NCBI GenBank assembly: GCA_030248195.1
Contig: JASAND010017577.1
Coordinates: 1 to 64,000 of the forward strand
Length of the DNA stretch: 64,000 nucleotides
DNA from: Trissonchulus latispiculum
Lineage: Eukaryota > Nematoda > Enoplea > Enoplida > Ironidae
Direction: 5' to 3'
Of this stretch, positions 35,021 to 46,800 are shown one piece after another (the first letter of the stretch is position 1; each line of letters starts with the position of its first letter). Under the pieces are notes generated by a model that did not search any database, was not told the origin of the DNA, and was given only the letters and a program-made list of their open reading frames with translations. Made by a program: the position numbers and the translations under genes.

Positions 35021-35603
35021 CTTATCTCGATTACCCCCACCACTCAAAATCCTTAAAAGTTGACCAAATGAGCTAAAATTTACTATGGGTATGTTTTCGA
35101 CTACGCTGAGATCAAATATCGCAAAATTTTTCGATTTCGCGAAATTCTATTTTTTTTGATTGCTATAAGGGGGGCCAAGGGAAACCGAAACATTTTTGTC
35201 TTCGGTTATGCTGAAAACTTGTATATAGGGTTTTCGGGGTCGTAGAACACGAATCTGAAGTCCGTTTACCGATTCAGCTTTTCGTTAACTCAGTATAAGC
35301 TTAGATCTTAGGCTTAAATCATTAGCTAATATTGAGCAGCGAAAAGCTGAATCGAAAAACGGATTTCAGATTCGTGTTCTACGACCGCGAAAACCCCTAT
35401 ATACATCTTTTCAGCAAAATCGAAGGCAAAAACTTTTTTGGTATCCCTTGGTATACCTTAGAAATGAAAAAATCGAATCTCGCGAAATCAAAAAATTTTG
35501 CGATATTTGAACTCAGTGTAGTCGAAAACATACCCATAGTAAATTTTACATGTGGTCAAGTTTTAAGAATTTTGAGTGGTGGTGGGAGGGTAATCGAGAT
35601 AAG
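35021..35603. repeat. Large inverted repeat inside duplication unit 1
   Basis: Arms of about 270-290 bp: CTTATCTCGATTACCCCCAC at the left is mirrored by GGGTAATCGAGATAAG at the right, with a loop near 35312-35333. Repeated in unit 2 (about 37090-37675). A diverged single arm occurs at 55585-55700. Confidence 0.8.
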
Positions 35604-36313
35604 ATTCAAAGTTTCTTCAAAGGTTGATGGTTCTTTGTTTTCGTAAAAACTGCACGCCATTAGGCATGCCTTTAGCTTTTGCATTGTGTAAAGGTGCTCT
35701 GACCGGAATTCAGGAATTTGCCAGGTATTGGGTCGACAAGATCGGTCGACAAGATATTATAGCCCCTTCTTGAGGGTAGCAATTAGCAACATCGGAAACC
35801 TCCTTCTCGTTTGGTGGGAAGTATATAAATGAAAATGTACCACCCCTACTCCATCTCCCACACTGTTATACAATGCAATGAAAATATTAGTTTATATGTT
35901 AATGCCTTGTATCCCCCATGGATCCGTTTGCTGGCCCTCGTTTACCTCATTTTCTTGATGTAGTTTATATATTAATATTAGAATAATTAAATAAGTTAGA
36001 ATAATATTAGAATAATAAGCGGATTAATAGTTCCTTATGTAACGATTTTCTGTGCTTGTAGCCTATGCTTAATGACAGTTTGGAAGGCGCAGCACACCTT
36101 ATCATGCCTGTTCTCGCAAATTTTAACTCATACCCAACCTTATACGTATTTATTTACAAATGGTATTTAAACAATGATTGGAACCATCAATGAAAGACTA
36201 TCAATGTTTCAATTCAACAGTACTACATTTACAGTGGCATTATGCTACACCTTTGTTGAGTTGCTCATCTAGTCTACACAATGCCGATAAAAACCCGTCG
36301 TTTGGAAATACTT

Positions 36314-38385
36314 AATATAATCTGCTACTAGCTACTAGCCACCTAATTAAACTTCTGGTTTACCAGATTTTCGAAAACCTGGTTAATATATTTAATTAAA
36401 ATTAGGAAAATTAAATGCTGAAAAATAAGCAGTATGAGAAGCTTAAACCTTGCATCCATGCAACTCTACAGCAAAATCGGGGTGAAAAGATTTTCGGAAC
36501 CCCTGGGTACAGATGAGCACGGGCCGGATTTTTTTGGCCCGGCGCGGCCCGGCCCGCTGGCAAAGGCAAAATTTTTCGTCCCGGCACGGGCCGGCCCGTT
36601 ACAAAATTCGGCCCTGCCCGCCAATAGAAAAATTCCAAAGTTCTCCTAACAATATTATTTCAAAGGCTTCAATGAAAGATGATGAGGCTAAATTATGCCA
36701 CGAAATGTTACATTTTGTCATAAAATACCCAGAATCAGCTAATCAGCGTAGCTAATTTTAGTCATTTTTATAACATTTACTAGAGTTGATTCGGCTCGTT
36801 TCGGCCCGGTCCGGCCCACAATTAAAACAGTTCTCGGCCCTGGCCGGCCCGGTAACCAATAGAGGTCGGCCCGACCGACGGGCCGATATGCTCCTCTCTA
36901 CCCCTGGGTCTCTGCGTGCGTATCCAAAAAATTAAATTCCGCAAAATCAAACTTTCTCCGATATTTGAACTCAGAGCCGAATGGTCGTAACACATCCAAA
37001 CCAATTTTAACTCGATTGGTCAAGTTTAGAACTTTTGAGTGGTGGAGGGCTTCAATACCCAACATATCTGCCAGGTGAAAGGTTCGGGTCTTATCTCGAT
37101 TACCCCCCACCACTCAAAATCCTTAAAAGTTGACCAAATGAGCTAAAATTTACTATGGGTATGTTTTCGACTACGCTGAGATCAAATATCGCAAAATTTT
37201 TCGATTTCGCGAAATTCTATTTTTTTTGATTGCTATAAGGGGGGCCAAGGGAAACCGAAACATTTTTGTCTTCGGTTATGCTGAAAACTTGTATATAGGG
37301 GTTTTCGGGGTCGTAGAACACGAATCTGAAGTCCGTTTACCGATTCAGCTTTTCGTTAACTCAGTATAAGCTTAGATCTTAGGCTTAAATCATTAGCTAA
37401 TATTGAGCAGCGAAAAGCTGAATCGAAAAACGGATTTCAGATTCGTGTTCTACGACCGCGAAAACCCCTATATACATCTTTTCAGCAAAATCGAAGGCAA
37501 AAACTTTTTTGGTATCCCTTGGTATACCTTAGAAATGAAAAAAATCGAATCTCGCGAAATCAAAAAATTTTGCGATATTTGAACTCAGTGTAGTCGAAAA
37601 CATACCCATAGTAAATTTTACATGTGGTCAAGTTTTAAGAATTTTGAGTGGTGGTGGGAGGGTAATCGAGATAAGATTCAAAGTTTCTTCAAAGGTTGAT
37701 GGTTCTTTGTTTTCGTAAAAACTGCACGCCATTAGGCATGCCTTTAGCTTTTGCATTGTGTAAAGGTGCTCTGACCGGAATTCAGGAATTTGCCAGGTAT
37801 TGGGTCGACAAGATCGGTCGACAAGATATTATAGCCCCTTCTTGAGGGTAGCAATTAGCAACATCGGAAACCTCCTTCTCGTTTGGTGGGAAGTATATAA
37901 ATGAAAATGTACCACCCCTACTCCATCTCCCACACTGTTATACAATGCAATGAAAATATTAGTTTATATGTTAATGCCTTGTATCCCCCATGGATCCGTT
38001 TGCTGGCCCTCGTTTACCTCATTTTCTTGATGTAGTTTATATATTAATATTAGAATAATTAAATAAGTTAGAATAATATTAGAATAATAAGCGGATTAAT
38101 AGTTCCTTATGTAACGATTTTCTGTGCTTGTAGCCTATGCTTAATGACAGTTTGGAAGGCGCAGCACACCTTATCATGCCTGTTCTCGCAAATTTTAACT
38201 CATACCCAACCTTATACGTATTTATTTACAAATGGTATTTAAACAATGATTGGAACCATCAATGAAAGACTATCAATGTTTCAATTCAACAGTACTACAT
38301 TTACAGTGGCATTATGCTACACCTTTGTTGAGTTGCTCATCTAGTCTACACAATGCCGATAAAAACCCGTCGTTTGGAAATACTT
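36314..38385. repeat. Tandem duplication unit 2 (2,072 bp)
   Basis: Head-to-tail copy of 34245-36313. Its right part runs into the functional last exon of the phosphatase gene (38430-38312). Content: hAT MITE, a large inverted repeat and 3' flank of the phosphatase gene. Confidence 0.92.
36508..36900. mobile_element. hAT MITE copy 2, as carried in duplication unit 2
   Basis: Identical by position offset (2,069 bp) to 34439-34831, including the CCCCTGGG duplications, so it was copied with the segment and did not insert anew. Confidence 0.9.
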
Positions 38386-40062
38386 CTCTTTTCTGTCGAA
38401 TAGTTTGCAGCGCCTTTCGAGCATCCATATCTGAAATGCAACAAGAAGTATGATAAACCAAAATATCAATCCAGTAATTACTGATTCTGTTAATGTTTAC
38501 AAACATGTTACAATCACGTTTCTACGACAGCCGACAAGTACTTTTAACGTTTTTTTCCAACATGCTGTCGCGATTTGAAAAATTGGATTTTGTTAAACTT
38601 TACTTTCCAATTTAAAAAGTGGTCGCAGTCAGTAATAGTTAAATTAATGAAAAATTGCCTACGTTTCTTTTTCATCAGATAAGCTGCAACAATGGTGACA
38701 GATCGACTGACGCCTTCTCGGCAATGCACCAGGATTCTACCTAAAACTTAGATTACATAGCATCACGGGATATAACAAGAATAAGATTAGGTTAGCCTAG
38801 AAATCTGTTAGATAATGGGACAGGACAATATAAAGCCATACTTTTGTAGATTTACATTCGTATGTAGATTTTAGGTTAAGTCTTTATCAGCTTGCCTATT
38901 CGCGAATACACTATATTCAGAAACTAAGCTGGGTGCTCGAAATGTGTGTACTAAAACGCACTGCGTTAACGTGTAATAAGTGTTAATCATAGAAAAGTGA
39001 AGAGCAGGTGAAGTCCCAGTGACAAAGGAAAAACTGTGTGGGTTCATTACCGAGAATCGCTTAATTGAGTATAGCTTAAGTGAGAACATGGGCTGCCATT
39101 AACACAAAATTTTGCTTAACGAGAAAAGCCTGCTTTTCAAGAAAGAAAAGCCTGCTTTTCATCACTGTACTTGTTTTGTATTCATTTACCTTTATCATTC
39201 AATGCTTTTTCGATAAATTCGCTGCATTCATCGAAATGCTTGCTGATATCGTAGCTGAACAAGTCTAGAGCCGGTATTCCGTGAAAGATTATTGAGGTAC
39301 CGTCGTACGTAGTAGAATCAGTTTGGCAGAAATGAAAAGAATTGCTTCCATGAGCACAGTTTAGCACGTGTGTTATGTTATCATTGAGTAAGGCTTTCAC
39401 ATCTCTAGCGTATGCTCTAAAAACATGCAAAAGTAGGTACAAACAAAGTAAGTAACAAAAGTACAAACATGTACTTATCACTGGTCCAGGTCCACAGAAC
39501 AATCACTGACAGAAGATGCGGACAAAAACATGATCCCGATCACTGCACAAAATACCTCGGTCACGCACAAGGCAACTTTTTGTTATCTGACGCAATTGGT
39601 CCACGATTGACAAAAGCGCATGGGCTGCCTGAACGTTAGAGGTCCTTTCAAAAAAGTAAAAAGGAAGTAAAAAGCAGTGTTAGAATGACTGTAAATATCC
39701 CTATTCAACAATCGTTTAACCAAACGAAACTACCTACTGCCATTTATATTGTGTGCGAAGGAAAGATAAATCGAACCAAAGGTCTATTTGCTTTTGCGTA
39801 CCACTCAGCTACTCCGAACAACGAGTATACACTAATACACTGATTTCAACCCTTCGGAGTTCACGTGAGACGCTAATATTTAGCATATATAATGCTAATT
39901 AAGTAAGTCAGCTCACTCGCTTCCAATCACAATCCCCGGATAGACTTCGTTGCATCGAAAGCTGGGCCAGGAGGGGCCGCCACTCCCGCCGCTGACGATT
40001 CGACGAAGATCGCCCGGAGTGACTGCATCCTTCTTCTCCGAACAAAGACCAGAGTCACTCAT
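38312..40062 (-). CDS. Dual-specificity protein phosphatase, VHR/DUSP3-like
   Basis: Four coding exons on the minus strand join in phase: 40062-39917, 39416-39190, 38740-38663, 38430-38312 (stop TAA at 38314-38312). Total 189 codons, close to the 185 residues of human VHR. The start ATG at 40062 opens MSDSGLCSEKKDAV. Landmarks: EVYPGIVIG, NDNITHVLNCAHG, ALDLFSYDISKHFDEC (general-acid Asp region), the catalytic loop HCREGVSRS (HCx5R) and NDGFLSALCRLDE at the C-terminus. It should remove phosphate from Tyr and Thr/Ser of protein substrates such as MAP kinases, in cytosol or nucleus. It has no targeting signal or extra domain. A 2.07-kb tandem duplication breaks within exon 4 and repeats its 3' part and flank, but the intact exon remains in unit 2. 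Confidence 0.92.
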
Positions 40063-40453
40063 ACATTGGCCCTTAAACAGAAAGAACAGTTAGGTACAGG
40101 AAATGCAACACAAAAGGTCTAAGATGTATCTAAGATAAGTTAAAATTTCCCTCTTAATTTGCTAATTATGTGGCTGGTTTGGATTTTACTATTTTGATCA
40201 AGACTTAACTGAAACACGAGGGTTCATGAGAACCAGGTCTCGTCCCCCAGAAAGGAGAATCCTTCCTTAAACCGATTTCTTACTAAACCGTAAACCTAGA
40301 TAACATACGGAGAAACAAATTCGTTAAAGCCTCTGCCCGCCATACCTCCAAATTAAGTACCTAAGACAAACTAAGTACCAACTGACTCTCTTTAATTTGA
40401 TATCCTGAGTCACAGACTAGCTGGAACTACAAGTTTTGGAGAAAGACTTCAAC
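40063..40453. other. Phosphatase gene 5' flank
   Basis: No coding feature. It should hold the 5' UTR and promoter of the phosphatase gene. I see no clear TATA box or CpG cluster. Confidence 0.35.
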
Positions 40454-41066
40454 CAAGAGTGCATAATTGCACTATATATAAGAAGAAGAGTAAGCCACTA
40501 GAGGGCTCCTCTTCTTGGCATTGCGTAACGGTGCTCCGACCACAATACGTGAATGTTCCCCCGTTTGGTGGGGGGGTAGCAGAAAAGAGGTCCCCGTTTG
40601 GTAGGGGGGGGGTAGCCAATAGCCAATCAGATTGCAGAGACCCCCTCCCCGTTTGCTGTGGGGGTATAGCAGAAGATTACGGTAGTTTTTGTTCTATTTG
40701 AAAAAGGGTCCCCGTTTGGTGGGGGGGTATGCAAAAGGGATCCCCGTTTGGTGGGGGGGTAGGCAAAGAGGTCCCCGTTTTGGGGGGGGGGGGGTCGCCA
40801 ACAGCCAATCAGATTCAGCCAATTTCAGCCTGACTTGGCGACCTCCCCCCCCCAAACGGGGACCCCCTTCTGCCTTCCCCCCCACCAAACGGGGACCCCT
40901 TTTGCATACCCCCCACCAAACGGGGAGGGGGTATGCTTGTCGACCCCCCCACCAAACGGGGGAACATTCGCGTATTCTGGTCGGAGCACCGTTACGCAAT
41001 GCCAAGAAGAGAAGCCCTCTAGTGGCTTACTCTTCTTCTAATATATAGTGCAATTATGCACTCTTG
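40454..41066. mobile_element. Foldback element, CAAGAGT family, copy 2
   Basis: A 613-bp element with near-perfect arms of over 110 bp: CAAGAGTGCATAATTGCAC at the left and its inverse at the right. CTTCAAC flanks both sides (40447-40453 and 41067-41073). The interior is an array of CCCCGTTTGGTGGGGGGG words on the left and their inverse on the right, about four per side, plus a CAATCAGATT spacer that recurs. Confidence 0.92.
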
Positions 41067-41073
41067 CTTCAAC

Positions 41074-43845
41074 GCTATGAAAAATATTTTTCTACGACTT
41101 CTGCCAGAATATTCCTCACGAAAGCTTAGCTTGCTACAAATGCAAGTGCGTGTAATATTCTAAGCACAAACATAAACACTATCTCACCATTAAAAGACCC
41201 AATGACAACCAATTTAGTGATCTGCCAGATTTAAAAGTAAAATCCTAAATTGTAAAAATGTGTTGATTTGAAATTGTGGCAAAACCTTTAAATTTCAGTG
41301 TTCAAAAAGGCAAAAATTATTTAATATAACGTTAGGAATCTTAAGAGATCTAAAAAATAAAACCGATATCTTCCAGTTTCCGTTTATCGCCTTTAGCCGT
41401 GTAAGAAACAGAATAGATTAAATTAGACAATTCATTAAATACGACTCATAAAAGGCTTTTCCATTGATAAGAAGTACAAGTTTAATTGGAATCGAAAACG
41501 TAGAGAAACTACTACACACATACACATTCACAAATACACAGCTGCTGCTTAGCTGATAGCCAAGCTAGCCTAAGCCTAAGGACAGCTAGCAGTGGGTAAA
41601 ACTTGAAATCAATATCTATACTCGCTAGCTAGTGGAAGGCTTACATCCCGATTTACGTAATTCCGTCCGCTCTTTCCTATGTGAGGTCTGAGGAGCCCCT
41701 TTTGCCGGAACTGCGCTCAAATGCTGGACTGGGCCAAAATGACACCGGAGGTAAATAAATTTAATTTGATGTGCAATATCCTTTTAATTAACATAAATAT
41801 GGTAGCCAGACTAAGTCGTGTCGTGTAGACAAGATTTTATTCCACCTATTATTTAGGGACATTTCCTAACATGAATGCGTGCAGTTGTGTCCACCCACAA
41901 CAGGGATCCATGCGCTTTTTCGCATACGCTGAAATGTTTTGTAATTAGTTATTTTCGAAATCCACTTATTATTCCTTTGCTTTCTTTAACCTACCTTTAT
42001 CTGTTTGGATGATAAATATTCACAAATCCGAACCTCCTTCCGAGAAATCAGCACACAATAATAATAATGAACTGATAATTATTTCGGAATTATAACTAGC
42101 CCTATAATGTATGTCCAGAAAATACCAGTCAATAAAATGTTAAAATAAAAACAACTTCTACTTTAGGACAACAAAACGAAAATGAAATTTTTTTCAAAAT
42201 ATATTATAGTATAGACAAGCTAAATGATATAGCACGCTAAATAAATTGTTTTAGTCCTACACAAACTAAATATATTAACATGTACATATCTCTGAAGGTT
42301 TACTGCTAAAGGAAGCATCAATTTATGTCAGCAAAACCTGCTGTCGAGTATTTTCCTTTTCACCTGACAAAAACCTGTTCCAACGAAACAAGTAGGCCCC
42401 AAAAGGGGCAATATTCCTGCGTAGACCTGTTATTATTTTATTGCGAAAATCATCTTTGTTCACAACCTCCATTCAAAGTTTAGAAGCACTAGTTGATGTT
42501 CCAACCTCACTTGACTTCTCTTGTTTGTTTCAATTTCCAATTATATTACTACTCCTAAAGATGATACATACCCAGGTTTTGTGAGCACTATCTAATAGAA
42601 TACGGTACTTGATTTGGTTCGGTATTCCTCAAACTGAATGGACATTCAAATATTCTCAGCACTTAATTTCCATCACTAATTCATATAATTATTTTCTTAT
42701 AATTTTTCGATTTTTGATATGAGCAAACCGACCAATAGATATAACTTCTGCAGTCCTCCTGCAGTTGTAGGGGAAACTGTAGAAATAAATAGGCTTAAAC
42801 TGTTCCTTATAAGCAGCAGCCTATGCCTAAATTGCATTGCATTGCACTATCGGACCGAACTTATGATGTCCAGTGCAAGCAATAAGGATTACCTACCTAA
42901 CGCACCTGTGTGTAGCTCCCAAGCTACACTGGTGCCCAAAAATGTGCAATCGTTTTGATTGCTGACAGCCGAAGACTGCGTGAAGGCAGTCAGTTCTCTT
43001 GCTTAAATACTTGCTTGCTAACCTAATTTGCATAATCCAAACACAAAAAATCAGCCCTAAGCTAGCCGTGTGTTGAAGATAGGGCTTCCATGTGGAGAAA
43101 TGACTCACTATGTGCTAAAGATATCCATTTCCTTTTTAAACATTCCTGCTCCAGCAGGAATAAAAAGCCTTCATTTCAGAATCGATCTGTAAAATTAACT
43201 CAGCTGGTTTTGCTTGAGCGGAGATAGAATAAAGGATGTTTATGAATTTTGTTTATGGTTCATATTATTTAATCACCCTGGCTTAAGTACCACTTTATTT
43301 CCCCGGCAATTCCTGTCAGTCTTATCAGTTAAAGGTCTTTACATAGATGACTGTATGGTTTTAACGGAGCTTACTCCTAGCTATATACGGGTATGTAAAA
43401 TGCAGTGAGAAGATGAAGCATTTTTATTATGTAAGACAGCCTTTAGGCACAGAGAAAAGCAATAAACCCAAAACAAGACCTTCGATTCCAAACCATCATT
43501 TTTGTGCTTTTTATAATTTTTTTGAATTAGGAGTTTCGGTTTAACCTTGAACTGCGCATGGTATATAAACTTAAATCTAATATTTTATTTCCGTGAATTG
43601 AATTGGTTTGAATTTAATTGAATTGAACTCAGAATTGAACGACTACGGTACATAGGGCTGAACGTTTTCCTTGGAATTTTTTTGAATTCTAAAGTTTTGC
43701 ACCACAACTTACTTCATTAATTAATTACTTAATTCAGCTTAAAGCTTCACTTTCTAGCTTCTCTCCTTAAGATTTAGTCTTAAAAATTGCAACCGAAGGG
43801 AAAGTCAAAATTAAAGAAGTAATTAAATTTATTTTATTTCAGAGT
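41074..43845. other. Intergenic; RING/B-box gene 5' flank
   Basis: AT-rich DNA without supported coding exons. A segment ending ACACCGGAG|GTAAAT at 41755 looks like an untranslated exon with a donor that could splice to 43843, but this is weak. Confidence 0.35.
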
Positions 43846-46800
43846 ATGCCGGCGGCGGTCCCTGGGGTTGGCGACTGCAACATCTGCTTCGATACAGTAC
43901 CTTGTGTAAAACTTTTGGACTGTGGACATTCTCTTTGTGGCCGGTGTCTGAATAAACTGTATGAAACGCAGAAAACAGAAGCTGAAAAGCAAACTGCCGG
44001 CCAGAAGAGGTAGTTACATACGTTATAGCAGTTATAGTTAAAAGATTTGAATACGTTAATAAAATATTTTGAAATTTAACAGTTCATAATTTGTAGTCAA
44101 TTTCTTGGCTAAATTCATACCAAATCAAACATTATAAAACTGACACATGACTGATACCGCTGGAGCCAAACTTTGAGCAATCAGTATGGACAATTCTATA
44201 ATTCCATCTTCTTCCATCCGCGAAACCTTATATTATTTTCCATTATTTCGTTAGAAGTATTTGTGAATTAATGCTTACAAACTGGAAATTCGTATCATGT
44301 CGAAATCAACTATTTTTAGAGCACTGGATAGCATCACGTGTCCTGAATGTCGCCAACCCACGGACTGTAGCAAAGGAATACATCATCTTCCATCCCGATA
44401 TTTTGGGAAGATTAAGTGTGACCTTTGCTTGGGCCACAAGGAAACTGAGGACGTGTGGTGGTGTCAGGAGTGCACGCAAGCCATTTGCAGTAAATGCAGT
44501 ATTAAAGAACATTCAAAGTGAGAAGCCTGTTTATTTATTTTCAGTTTATACTTTATACTCAATTCCTAATTCTATTTTAGGTTTTGAAATAGATTTTTTA
44601 ATAGAGATTTTTTAATCTGGCAATAATTTTAATTTTCTCAGGGCCAATGCTGCAAAAAGATGCTGCAAACAATAAACATCCACGTAGTTTTAAGGATTAT
44701 GTTAGTGAATATTTTAACTAGCCTTATTCAACTATAAAACTTTTCAGAAAACAACACAGTATTTCTGAGTGGAATAAACTGGACCCAGTCAGCTACAGTG
44801 TACAGTACATCGAGGAGGTCAAAATGGCAAGACAGGAATCATCCTCAGCGGAATACAATCGTAGAGCGATTAAAGTATGCACTCCATAGCATAAAAATAA
44901 GGAGAAAGTTAAAATCAAAACTAAACGACGCTTATTACATTTAATTTATTTGTCATAGGATCACTTTTCGTTGCTTGTAATCACCGCGGAGAAACATACT
45001 ACTTTTAAAGCTAACCGTTAATTTTTTCAATTCAAATTTGAAGTTTCTGAGTCCTGGATTTCAGGATTTTCTACAAAAAGTTGAGGATAAGCTTCAACAG
45101 TATTTGTCACTTCAACCAGAGCTTCAAGAATTGGAGGACTGCTTGGTTGACCATTATGGAACCAAGTTTCGTCCAGCTCTCAAGGAAAAACCGCAACTAC
45201 TTCATCGCTCCTGCAGTTCTCCGGGTCCCAGAGATACTGGTAATGAATAAGCTTTCGTTGAATTATTTGAAATTAGTGGTTGCTTAGAGTAACATCGGAC
45301 CAGAAAGAAAGTAGTTCGATATCCAGCAGACGTAATTTTTTGCTTCTGTATGCTGATGCGCCTTCTACGTCTCTTTCAGCTGTAAGGATGTTTGGTTACA
45401 TTGAGAGTTTTTATGCATGGAAAATTCTTAATTACTGTCATTTATTTGGTCAGCGTCATTCTATTTTTCTTTGAGTTAATTTATTTATGAAAACTTAAAC
45501 ATTATACGTTTCAGGTCCCAAGGTGGTTGCCAAAGTTTTGCAGTTGGCTGGTGCCAACGTTCGTGAAAGTGGAATACCTGTTTCTCTGGAGCAATCTTTT
45601 CAAGTCTACTTTGCTCTAACCCCGGACGATGTGGCTAAACATTTGGCCTCAAAAGTGGACTTCATCCCGCTTGAGCATCCACCAAAGATGTTGCCATCCA
45701 AAGTTGAACGGTCGTCCACAGTGGATGGTTCAGTTCGACAGAATGGCGAAAGTAGTCCTGGAACTCCTAGCGCAGGTCAGCCATAATGATATTGTAGCGC
45801 TTCTACCAGGGCTGGTGGACCAAGAAGAAACTAAGGACAAGCCCGAACGGGAGGCGTCAGGCACCCTCGTACCCACGAAACCAGGACCTAGAAGAGAGAA
45901 GGGAAGAGGGAGGTTCAGCTTTTCACTCACCATTGAAAGTAAAGAATTGGTCCCGCCGGGGATCGAACCACGGCCCTTCTGACTCCGGAGCAGACATGCT
46001 AACCACTACACCACGGGACCATCAGCTGACCTTCCATTGCAGGCTTATCAATCTTTCCTATGCCTGCTTCCCTTACATCTCCCCTGGGTTTCTTTAAGAC
46101 GCGTCCCGCGGCTTACTCACCTGGGAATCGAACCGAGAGCGCATCCAGCGCAGGGCATTCTGAGCCCAAGGGATCCGTGCTCCCCCGACACACGTTCCAG
46201 ACCCCTTTAGATCCAACCATCCAGAAGCAACTACTGGGGGACCGGAGACAGGAGTCCAATCCGGGTCCTCCTGGCAGCCTCGCCACATGTAGCGCTTCTA
46301 CCAGGGCTGGTGGACCAAGAAGAAACTAAGGACAAGCCCGAACGGGAGGCGTCAGGCACCCTCGTACCCACGAAACCAGGACCTAGAAGAGAGAAGGGAA
46401 GAGGGAGGTTCAGCTTTTCACTCACCATTGAAAGTAAAGAATTGGTCCCGCCGGGGATCGAACCACGGCCCTTCTGACTCCGGAGCAGACATGCTAACCA
46501 CTACACCACGGGACCATCAGCTGACCTTCCATTGCAGGCTTATCAATCTTTCCTATGCCTGCTTCCCTTACAATATGAGGCAAATAAGAAAAAAACCGGA
46601 AAGACTTATATTAACAACCAGAGGACACCCACTCAAATTGTGTTCAACCCAATCTCGTTTAGACGTCCGCAAAAAATTTTAGTGTTAGAAGTGTCAAATT
46701 TTGGAATTCCCTGCCTCTAGAAATTGTTCAAAGTCCGTCTTTGGCTAGTTTCAAACGAAACGTTTCACATTTTTCTTTTACTGTGGAAGCTGGTGGTCGA

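Larger units (their letters stand above)
34245..36313. repeat. Tandem duplication unit 1 (2,069 bp)
   Basis: Matches 36314-38385 almost base for base; I saw only three one-base differences in homopolymer runs (C, G and A tracts). The right edge falls inside a copy of the phosphatase last exon: codons from the stop (36240-36242) upstream to 36313 are present, the rest is not. Confidence 0.92.

Noticed and set aside
40540..41000. CRISPR-like or satellite array (regular GTTTGGTGGGGG units)
   Set aside because: Units are mirrored in a palindrome inside a foldback element of an animal genome; no spacers.
45950..46020. Functional tRNA gene (tRNA-like sequence with box A and box B)
   Set aside because: Recurs as part of a 285-bp dispersed repeat with weak anticodon and T stems; it is a SINE head.
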